Shown piece after piece: positions 1 to 6,356 of a DNA stretch of 62,098 bases. The stretch spans positions 1-62,098 of the forward strand of contig CAYZMU010000004.1 of assembly GCA_964479595.1 (NCBI GenBank), given 5' to 3'. The position numbers and the translations under genes are program-made. The stretch is from Firm-04 sp964479595. GTDB taxonomy: Bacteria > Bacillota > Clostridia > Oscillospirales > Ruminococcaceae. The first letter of the stretch is position 1, and every line of letters starts with the position of its first letter. Under the pieces are notes generated by a model, which saw only the letters and a list, made by a program, of their open reading frames with translations, was not told the DNA's origin and did no database searches.

Positions 1-35
1 TTTTGTAGTTGTAATGTTTTGTATGTCTGATGTGG

Positions 36-41
36 TATAAT
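36..41 (+). promoter_or_regulatory. extended -10 promoter of the large LRR-capped gene
   Basis: TATAAT preceded by TGTGG gives a strong extended -10 (TGn) element. No good -35 is visible at 16-18 bp upstream, so recognition would lean on the extended -10. The transcript would carry a leader of about 140 nt before the start at 188. Confidence 0.6.
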
Positions 42-127
42 ACACCCAGAACCTGAGGGAGAGGCGGGAACCCGGTGCCTCAGATGCCGTCGCCCGCCGA
101 GAGAAAGCGCTTTCCTTAGAAAGATTT

Positions 128-150
128 ACAATGAATTCGCGAGTCATTGT
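128..150 (+). promoter_or_regulatory. inverted repeat in the leader of the first gene
   Basis: ACAATGA at 128-134 and TCATTGT at 144-150 are perfect complements around a 9-nt spacer. A short T-run (GTTTTT) follows about eight bases later. It could be an operator or a weak attenuator hairpin; the sequence alone does not decide. The ribosome site AAAGGAG sits about 7 nt before the ATG at 188. Confidence 0.35.
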
Positions 151-187
151 CATCGATTGTTTTTCATAAGGATAAAGGAGCAAACAC

Positions 188-3100
188 ATGTCAGACTATT
201 CAGAACTCTATTTTCAGGCCATCAAAGCTGTTCATAAGGAGGAAATCACTCTGCCGGAGCAGGTTTCGGTGATTCCGCGGGAGGCTTTCCGCGACACCAC
301 AGGGATTGAGCGAGTCGTGATTCCGACGACCGTCACGAGCATCGAAGCGGGAGCGTTCTTTGCGTGCGGGGATTTGCGGGAGATCTACTTCGAAGGCCCT
401 GTCGAGAACATCCATGCCGCTCTGAAACCCGAGCAGAGGGTTCTTGTCCGCTTTTCTGATTCCATTCCGAAAAAGGAGTGTAAGCATATGTTCTATTTAT
501 TGACGGAACAGAACGCCCAGACAGCGGTAAAGACGCAGGTTTCAACGCAGACACGAAGCGCGGGGAGCTGGAAGCGCCGCGCCAAGGACATCGCCAAGTA
601 CGGCGGCAAGGACCGCCCGGGGCTCTCGCAGCTGGCGCTCGCGGACGAGCTGACCGAGCGCCTCGCTGCCCGCTTTGAGGAACTTCTGACGGCGCTGCAG
701 CAGGAAGCGGGTCTCACAAGGGAAGAGGCCTGCAGAGAATTTCCTTTGGGGCTGCTCTACGTGACCGACGAGGAATACGAGGGGCTCACCGCGCTGGCGG
801 AAAAATATGTCAACAAGCAGTGCAGCCTTGACGTCGGCAAAGCGTTCGTCTGCAGCCTGTTCCTCGTCGCGACCGTTCAGCGCCGCCAGCAAAGCGACCA
901 ATTCTGGGAGCCCGTCTGCACGGCGCTCTCCTGCGGCAGCAAGGGGCTGCCCTATCTCAAAGAGGCGCTGCTGATGTTCTGCACGGCGCAGGGGCTCTAC
1001 TTCCACTATTACGACAACGGCAAGCACGCGTACGAACAGACCGCGCAGATTCACGCCATCATGCGCCGTGGCAGTATCCGACAGACAGTGGACCTTGTCG
1101 ACACCTTCTACGAGGAAATCATGGGCGGGGAGTATTCCGATTCGCCCCAGTATCCGGAGCTGTTCCTGCGCTATATGTGCGAGGACTTAAGCCGCGAGGA
1201 GGAGAGCACGCTCTCCGCGTATCAGGTGCTGAAACCGTTCAAGATGGCGTGCAGGCTCTTCCCGAACGTCTTAAAGCGCGGCATCACCTGCCTGCTTCTC
1301 AACCTCGACGGGCTGCACCGCGCGACGGGCACCATCTGCTATACGCCAAGAGTCTTTCGCGCGTTCTTCCGCGACTGGCTGCGCGCCATGACCGTGGAGG
1401 ACACCTTGGCGCCGCTGCCTTTGGGGCTCGCGGTACACCGCCAGACAGCCCCTTCCGCGCTGGAACCGTCCCCGCGGTTTGGCTACGCGCGGGGTTCCGA
1501 CAACACGCTGCGCGTTCTCATTCCGCAGGTGGAAGTGGAGCGCGACGACGCCCGAAAAGTTTTGCTGCGGCTGTATAGCGACAATGTCCGCGTCTATCAG
1601 AGCGAGGTAAAGTTTGAGACGCGCGGGGTTTTCAGGCAGACGCTGCGCGTGACGGAACCTGTCATTCTTCCGTGTTTTTACAAAAGGCTGCGCGTCAGAC
1701 TGCTCTCCGCGCGCGACGAAAAGGTTCTGCTCGATTCCGGCGCGGAGATGTTTCGGGAGTATCTGCTCTTTGACAGTCAGGGCAGGGAATCTGAGAATGT
1801 CCGGGGCAGTTGTTCGATTGTCGCGGAGGAGGATGTGCCCTTTGTCACCGCGCAGGATTACAAGGCGGTTTCCTTTGGCAATTACCGTGTGTACACGCTG
1901 GACGCTGCCGCGAATACCGAGGTGAGCGCGGGCGGGCATATGGTCCTTCAGAGCGCCGCCGCGCGGCTGCGTCTGGCGCCGGACGAACGTGGGGTTCTGC
2001 GCAATGTCAAGGCAATTCGAAACGGCAGGGAATATCTCGTCTACCGCAAGTTCCCCCTCATTCATGTCCGCAAAAACGACGATGTTTCGCTTTCGGACTA
2101 CGACCTTCGCGTAAACGGGCGGCGAATCGGCGCGGAAGTGCTCTACGACCGCGGCGGCAGGGATATTGCCCGGATGCTCGCGGAGGAGGACACGCCGTTT
2201 GCGGATATCACGCTGGTTGACCGCTCCGGCAACCCTTTGGCGGAGCTGCGGCTCGCGGTTTTCTGGGATTTTCGCTGCGGCTTCCGGCGCGCGGAGGAGG
2301 GCGAAATCGAAATCACGGCGCTTTCGGCGGAAGGCGTGCGCGTGGAGGGCGGGGGATTCCCGAGGATTTTCAACATCCCGCCCGACGCGGCCCTTTTGCT
2401 CCACGCCAGACACAAAGGCGCGCCGTTTCAGTTTGCGGTGACGCTGCCCGCGCTGCGCTGGGAACTCAGCGAGGGCTACGGCAGCGGCTGGGGGACAAAA
2501 TACGTCCCCGTCTCCGCGGTCAGAGAGTCGCCCTGTCTGCGCGTGTTCGCGCCCTTTGGCACCAAGCTTTTCCTGCGCGACGGGCTGGGCAGCGGCGAGG
2601 AAATCCCTCTGCGCGGTTCTAGGGCGGATTTATCGGCGGTCCTGCAAAATCACGGCACGGAGAGTCTCTTTGTGTCAGCGGATACGGGCGGCGGCGAGGA
2701 GCGGCTTTTTGAGATTGTGCGCCGCGCGGAAATACGGGATTTCGCTGTTTCCGTACAGGCGGACGTGCTGCAGATGACCTATTGGCAGTCGTGCGCCATG
2801 ACGCTGCGCTGCGAGGCGCGCTGTCTGGGGGAGAAAGATTCCGAGCCGATTCGCTGGGAGCATTTCGTCATGGGCTCGGGCGATGTCACACTGAAGACGC
2901 GTTTCGCGCACAGCCCGGGGCTCTACAGCCTCCGAAGGACGATAATTCCGCAGGAGGAAAACGGCGGTCAGCCGCGCGAACTGCCCATGATTGAATTTGT
3001 AAGCGGCGACCCGTTCGCGCTCTACCTGCGCAGCCATCCGCGCTTTACGCCGCACGAGGTCCATTTTGACCGGGACGAATCGCTCGCGCGGCCCTGCGGT

Positions 3101-3397
3101 GTGTGCGGCGACAACTTCTGGTGTACGGATTTTCGCCCGCTCTCCGAGGGCTGCTACGAGGCGGCAGCGCACTCCCGCGCCGGGGCAAACGGGGCGATGG
3201 AGCACTTTCCCGTCTATATGAAACTTCTGGAGAAAAACGGGAACAAAGTAAAAATGTTTATCTTGGACAGCGCCCACGAATCGCTCTATTACGACATGGC
3301 GACGGGCAGAATGTTTTACACCGACAGCGAACTCAAAGACCACAGACGCTTTGACAATCCCGACCACTGCGTGACGTATCTGGACGATTCGGTTTGA
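188..3397 (+). CDS. large cytosolic protein with N-terminal leucine-rich repeat (LRR_5-like) segment, function unknown
   Basis: A 1069-residue protein that I do not recognise as a whole. Residues about 18-72 read like one and a half BspA-type leucine-rich repeats (IPREAF...VVIPTTVTSIEAGAF), which usually mediate protein contacts. Residues about 120-400 look mainly helical. From about 420 onward the sequence is rich in alternating hydrophobic strands, suggesting several beta-sandwich modules. Near the C-terminus lies a CxxC pair (about C970 and C973), possibly a metal site. There is no signal peptide or membrane segment, so the product should be cytosolic, unlike most BspA-repeat proteins, which are secreted. 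The ATG at 188 has a good AAAGGAG site. It is transcribed alone; thiN has its own promoter right after the stop. Architecture resembles large accessory proteins of multi-gene systems, but the upstream partner, if any, is outside the window. Confidence 0.75.
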   Translation: MSDYSELYFQAIKAVHKEEITLPEQVSVIPREAFRDTTGIERVVIPTTVTSIEAGAFFACGDLREIYFEGPVENIHAALKPEQRVLVRFSDSIPKKECKHMFYLLTEQNAQTAVKTQVSTQTRSAGSWKRRAKDIAKYGGKDRPGLSQLALADELTERLAARFEELLTALQQEAGLTREEACREFPLGLLYVTDEEYEGLTALAEKYVNKQCSLDVGKAFVCSLFLVATVQRRQQSDQFWEPVCTALSCGSKGLPYLKEALLMFCTAQGLYFHYYDNGKHAYEQTAQIHAIMRRGSIRQTVDLVDTFYEEIMGGEYSDSPQYPELFLRYMCEDLSREEESTLSAYQVLKPFKMACRLFPNVLKRGITCLLLNLDGLHRATGTICYTPRVFRAFFRDWLRAMTVEDTLAPLPLGLAVHRQTAPSALEPSPRFGYARGSDNTLRVLIPQVEVERDDARKVLLRLYSDNVRVYQSEVKFETRGVFRQTLRVTEPVILPCFYKRLRVRLLSARDEKVLLDSGAEMFREYLLFDSQGRESENVRGSCSIVAEEDVPFVTAQDYKAVSFGNYRVYTLDAAANTEVSAGGHMVLQSAAARLRLAPDERGVLRNVKAIRNGREYLVYRKFPLIHVRKNDDVSLSDYDLRVNGRRIGAEVLYDRGGRDIARMLAEEDTPFADITLVDRSGNPLAELRLAVFWDFRCGFRRAEEGEIEITALSAEGVRVEGGGFPRIFNIPPDAALLLHARHKGAPFQFAVTLPALRWELSEGYGSGWGTKYVPVSAVRESPCLRVFAPFGTKLFLRDGLGSGEEIPLRGSRADLSAVLQNHGTESLFVSADTGGGEERLFEIVRRAEIRDFAVSVQADVLQMTYWQSCAMTLRCEARCLGEKDSEPIRWEHFVMGSGDVTLKTRFAHSPGLYSLRRTIIPQEENGGQPRELPMIEFVSGDPFALYLRSHPRFTPHEVHFDRDESLARPCGVCGDNFWCTDFRPLSEGCYEAAAHSRAGANGAMEHFPVYMKLLEKNGNKVKMFILDSAHESLYYDMATGRMFYTDSELKDHRRFDNPDHCVTYLDDSV

Positions 3398-3398
3398 C

Positions 3399-3427
3399 TT
3401 GACAGAACGCAAAAACTCTGCTAGAAT
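3399..3427 (+). promoter_or_regulatory. promoter of thiN
   Basis: TTGACA (3399-3404), 17 bp, TAGAAT (3422-3427). The -35 begins two bases after the stop codon of the preceding gene. No TPP riboswitch fits in the short leader before 3451. Confidence 0.8.
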
Positions 3428-3450
3428 AGGGTAGGAGAGGGGGCGAGCGC

Positions 3451-4089
3451 GTGAAAGAGCAGATGTCTGAGCCTTGCTGTGTGATTTTCGCGGGCTCGCC
3501 CGAACGCGGGGTCCCCTGTCTGACGCCGCCTGACGCCGCGCTCACCCTTTGCGCGGACAGCGGGCTGCGGCTCGCGCGGGCGCTTGGGCGGGAGCCCGAC
3601 TGCGTGCTGGGGGATTTTGATTCGCTCGGCGGCGTGCCGGAGAACCTGCGGGTCCTGACCGCCCCGCGCGAAAAGGACGACACGGATACCTTGCTCGCCG
3701 TGCGGTACGCGCTGGAACAGGGCTTTCGCAAAATCCAGATTTTCGGCGCTTTCGGGGGCAGGGCGGACCACAGTTTCGCGAACTTGCAGCTGCTCGATTT
3801 CCTGCTCGACCACGGCGCGTCGGGGCTGCTTGTCGGGGCGGGGGATTTCGCGGTTTTACAGGACAGCGCCCGGGCTTGGCACTACCCGAAAAAGGACGGC
3901 TTCTCGCTTTCGCTGTTTTCGTGGAGCGAGCGCTGCGAGGGCGTCTGTACGAACGGGCTGCGATACCCGCTTTGCGGCGGCACACTTTATCGAAACTTCC
4001 CGCGCGGGGTCAGCAACGAGATTACGCAGCCTCTTGCCTCGGTTCAGATCTCCCGCGGGCGGCTGCTGGTGATGGGCTCTCGGCTGTGA
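3451..4089 (+). CDS. thiN: thiamine diphosphokinase
   Basis: Makes thiamine diphosphate from thiamine and ATP (pyrophosphoryl transfer), the last step of cofactor salvage in the cytosol. The 212 residues carry the family signatures in order: ADSG at about 35-38, GDFDS at 54-58 (metal and diphosphate binding), KDDTDT at 75-80, and GGRADHSFAN at 102-111. The C-terminal beta domain that binds thiamine ends the protein, and length is normal. The start is GTG at 3451, chosen because GAGGGGG lies about 7 nt upstream; an in-frame ATG at 3463 is the alternative. The gene has its own promoter and is followed by a tRNA rather than by other thiamine genes. Confidence 0.93.
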   Translation: MKEQMSEPCCVIFAGSPERGVPCLTPPDAALTLCADSGLRLARALGREPDCVLGDFDSLGGVPENLRVLTAPREKDDTDTLLAVRYALEQGFRKIQIFGAFGGRADHSFANLQLLDFLLDHGASGLLVGAGDFAVLQDSARAWHYPKKDGFSLSLFSWSERCEGVCTNGLRYPLCGGTLYRNFPRGVSNEITQPLASVQISRGRLLVMGSRL

Positions 4090-4111
4090 CGCGAAAAATT
4101 TTGAAAAGGGC

Positions 4112-4140
4112 TTGACAAGCGGGCGGATTTGTGGTATAAT
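4112..4140 (+). promoter_or_regulatory. promoter of tRNA-Pro
   Basis: TTGACA (4112-4117), 17 bp, TATAAT (4135-4140), with TGTGG directly before the -10. The tRNA 5' end is 12 nt downstream of the -10. Confidence 0.85.
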
Positions 4141-4151
4141 AATCTCGATGC

Positions 4152-4224
4152 CTGGGTGTGGCGCAGTTGGTAGCGCGCTACCTTGGGGTGGTAGAGGCCG
4201 CCCGTTCAAGTCGGGTCACTCAGA
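4152..4224 (+). tRNA. tRNA-Pro, anticodon GGG
   Basis: A complete cloverleaf of 73 nt can be drawn. The acceptor CTGGGTG pairs with CACTCAG (one G-U), with discriminator A. The D stem is GCGC/GCGC around AGTTGGTA. The anticodon stem CTACC/GGTAG holds the loop TTGGGGT, giving anticodon GGG. The T stem is GCCCG/CGGGT with loop TTCAAGT. CCA is not encoded. C1-G72 agrees with bacterial proline tRNAs. Confidence 0.95.
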
Positions 4225-4228
4225 CGCG

Positions 4229-4267
4229 AAGAGCACTTCGGTTGTTCCGAGGTGCTCTTTCTTTTTG
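4229..4267 (+). terminator. Rho-independent terminator after tRNA-Pro
   Basis: A 13-bp stem (AAGAGCACTTCGG with CCGAGGTGCTCTT, one G-U) around TTGTT, followed by TTTCTTTTT. It lies between the tRNA and the convergent end of mnmA. Confidence 0.92.
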
Positions 4268-4268
4268 T

Positions 4269-5345
4269 TTACGCGTTTGTGATAATCCCGCCGCCCAGAA
4301 CATCCTCGCCGTCGTAGAGAACAACCGACTGGCCGTTCGTGACAGCGCGCTGGGGGCGGTCAAACGTGATTTTGATGAGATTTCCCTCCCGCTCTGCTAT
4401 AGCGTCCCGCTCGGGGTGGCGATAGCGGATTTTTGCCTTGCAGCGCAGCGGAAACGCGGGCGGTATATCCGACACAAAGTGAAAATCCCGCGCGAACAGT
4501 TCGGAGGTATACAAATCCTCCTCGTGCCCGAGTGTGATTTGGTTGGCGCGCGGGTCCATGCGCACCACATAGAGCGGCCTTTCGGAGAAAACGCCGAGCC
4601 CGCGCCGCTGTCCGACCGTGTAGCGGACCATCCCGCGGTGCTCGCCGATGACCTTGCCCGACATATCCACAAACGCGCCGGGCGGGGAGGTTTCCCCCAG
4701 AAAGCGCTCGACAAAATCCCCGCAGGAGCCCCGCACAAAGCAGATATCCTGACTGTCGGGCTTTGCCGCGGTGCGAAGCCCCAAATCCCGCGCGATTTCG
4801 CGCACGCGCGGCTTGGTGAGCGCCCCGAGCGGCAGCAGCAGGCGGTCCAGTTCGCGCTGCCCGAGAAAATACAGCACATAGCTCTGGTCCTTTTGCGGGT
4901 CAAGCGCCTTTTTGAGCCGCCACTCCCCGGTCCGGGCGTCGCGCTCCACGCGCGCGTAGTGCCCCGTCACCACTTTTTCGCAGCCGAGTTCCTCCGCGCG
5001 CCGCGCCAGCCGCTCAAATTTCAGGCAGCGGTTGCATTCAATACAGGGATTGGGCGTTTCCCCGCGCGCGTACGCCTCCGCGAACGGAGCGATGACCTTT
5101 TGCCGGAATGTTTCTGTAAAATTGAAAACATAATATGGCATGTTCAGCCGGAACGCGACCGCGCGGGCGTCCTCGGCGTCCTCGAGCGTGCAGCAGCCGT
5201 GCTCGGGGCCGTCCTCCCCGCTTTCAAAGAGCTTCATGGTCACGCCGATTGCCGAATAACCGCGCTGTTGTGTCAGATACGCCGCCACGCTCGAATCCAC
5301 GCCGCCGCTCATGGCGACAAGGGCGCGCGGGCGTTCAGATGACAT
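4269..5345 (-). CDS. mnmA: tRNA-specific 2-thiouridylase MnmA
   Basis: Thiolates the wobble uridine of Lys, Glu and Gln tRNAs (the s2 of mnm5s2U) using ATP and a persulfide sulfur. The 358 residues show the PP-loop SGGVDSS at about 13-19, the catalytic cysteine in PNPCIEC (about C101), and the second cysteine in DICFV (about C202), the pair that forms the transient disulfide. The start is the ATG at 5345, since MSSERPRALVAMSGG matches family N-termini; the reading frame extends upstream but only into the preceding gene. It overlaps the end of the Rrf2 gene by 11 nt, so the two are probably translationally coupled. The cysteine desulfurase usually found between such genes is missing here. Confidence 0.95.
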   Translation of the reverse strand: MSSERPRALVAMSGGVDSSVAAYLTQQRGYSAIGVTMKLFESGEDGPEHGCCTLEDAEDARAVAFRLNMPYYVFNFTETFRQKVIAPFAEAYARGETPNPCIECNRCLKFERLARRAEELGCEKVVTGHYARVERDARTGEWRLKKALDPQKDQSYVLYFLGQRELDRLLLPLGALTKPRVREIARDLGLRTAAKPDSQDICFVRGSCGDFVERFLGETSPPGAFVDMSGKVIGEHRGMVRYTVGQRRGLGVFSERPLYVVRMDPRANQITLGHEEDLYTSELFARDFHFVSDIPPAFPLRCKAKIRYRHPERDAIAEREGNLIKITFDRPQRAVTNGQSVVLYDGEDVLGGGIITNA

Positions 5346-5745
5346 AGAAATCCGCCTCGTTTTCGACACGCCACGCGAGCAAATCCGCGAGGGTTGTGCT
5401 TTCAAGAACGTCGTTTTCCGCCGCGCGAAGCCGTTCCCAGAGCAGCCCGCAGACGCTGTCGGGCGTTTCGGCGCAGGCGGGCCCCATGTCGCTCTCGACC
5501 GCCCGGAGAATCGAACCGACGGTGTATTTTTCCGGCGTGTCCACCATCACATAGCCCCCGCGCGCGCCCTTAAACCCCCGCACCAGCGAGGCTCTGCGCA
5601 GGCTTGCGGCGATTTGCTCGAGATATTTTTCCGAGATGTGCTCGCGGTCGGCGATGTCGCGGAGCTTCACGGGCTGTCCGTCGTTGTGCGCCGCCAGATC
5701 GAGCATCAGTTTCAGGGCGTTCTGCCCCTTTGTCGTGATTTTCAT
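5335..5745 (-). CDS. Rrf2 family transcriptional regulator (IscR/CymR-like)
   Basis: A 136-residue winged-helix repressor. The N-terminus MKITTKGQNALKLMLDLA and the segment ISEKYLEQIAASLRRASLV-RG-KGARGGY are hallmarks of the Rrf2 DNA-binding domain. Two cysteines, about C91 and C99, lie where IscR ligates its Fe-S cluster, but the third cluster cysteine is absent, so cluster binding is uncertain and a CymR-like mode is also possible. The downstream overlap with mnmA suggests that it controls sulfur supply or its own operon. The ATG at 5745 has a GGGAGG site. Confidence 0.9.
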   Translation of the reverse strand: MKITTKGQNALKLMLDLAAHNDGQPVKLRDIADREHISEKYLEQIAASLRRASLVRGFKGARGGYVMVDTPEKYTVGSILRAVESDMGPACAETPDSVCGLLWERLRAAENDVLESTTLADLLAWRVENEADFYVI

Positions 5746-5768
5746 TTGCCTCCCTCTTTCTCCCTTTC

Positions 5769-5797
5769 ACTTTACCATATTTCTCATACTATGTCAA
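5769..5797 (-). promoter_or_regulatory. promoter of the rrf2-mnmA operon
   Basis: On the minus strand: TTGACA (5797-5792), 17 bp, TAAAGT (5774-5769). CTAT-TGAC-ATAG forms a short palindrome over the -35 that could be an autoregulatory site; this is inference only. Confidence 0.8.
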
Positions 5798-5840
5798 TAG
5801 GTTTAGTCTGTTTCGGGCAGAATGCACAATCACGAGGTCA

Positions 5841-5879
5841 AAAAGCAAAAGCGGATTTGCGCAAATCTCACAAATCCGC
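5841..5879 (-). terminator. Rho-independent terminator after dtd
   Basis: Minus strand GCGGATTTG and CAAATCCGC (9 bp) around an 11-nt loop, followed by TTTTGCTTTTT. It ends the rarA-metH-dtd operon and separates it from rrf2-mnmA. Confidence 0.9.
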
Positions 5880-5888
5880 CCGTATCTT

Positions 5889-6353
5889 CTATGTTCCGCC
5901 GCGCGGCTTTCGCAGCTCGTCTGTGTCCAGCAAAATCGTGAAGGGCCCGTCGTTCGTCAGGGCTACTTCCATATGCGCCCCGAAGACGCCGCTTTGCACC
6001 TGCGCTCCCTCCGCGCAAAGTGCCAGAAACCGCTCGTAAAGCTCGTTTGCCTGTTGCGGGGGCGCCGCGTCCGAAAAGCCGGGCCTTGTGCCGTGTCGGC
6101 AGTCCGCGCAGAGCGTAAACTGCGAAACCACCAGCAGCTGCCCGCCGACCGCGCCCAAAGAGAGATTCGTTTTGCCCGCGCTGTCGCTGAAAATCCGCAG
6201 CCCCAGAAGTTTCTTGGCGAGCAGCGCTGCCTCCTCCCCGGAGTCCTGCCGGAAAATCCCCAGAAACACGAGCAGCCCCTTCTCAATCTCCCCGACGGTC
6301 TGCCCGTCCACTTTCACACAAGCGCCGCTGACACGCTGAATCAACGCCCGCAT
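5889..6353 (-). CDS. dtd: D-aminoacyl-tRNA deacylase
   Basis: Hydrolyses D-amino acids (and mischarged glycine) from tRNA, a chirality proofreading step acting in trans to the synthetases. The 154 residues contain SQFTL at about 77-81, whose threonine lies in the active site, and NDGPFT at about 134-139, matching the cross-subunit NxGPxT motif that carries the Gly-cisPro selector. Length is typical. It starts three bases after the metH stop, so it is the last gene of the rarA-metH-dtd operon, followed by a clear terminator. Confidence 0.95.
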   Translation of the reverse strand: MRALIQRVSGACVKVDGQTVGEIEKGLLVFLGIFRQDSGEEAALLAKKLLGLRIFSDSAGKTNLSLGAVGGQLLVVSQFTLCADCRHGTRPGFSDAAPPQQANELYERFLALCAEGAQVQSGVFGAHMEVALTNDGPFTILLDTDELRKPRGGT

Positions 6354-6356
6354 GGG

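Noticed and set aside
188..3397. The LRR-capped protein as a secreted BspA surface adhesin
   Set aside because: There is no signal peptide, membrane segment or wall anchor, and the repeats cover only about 55 residues.
3428..3450. TPP riboswitch before thiN
   Set aside because: The leader is only about 20 nt and lacks the CUGAGA element.
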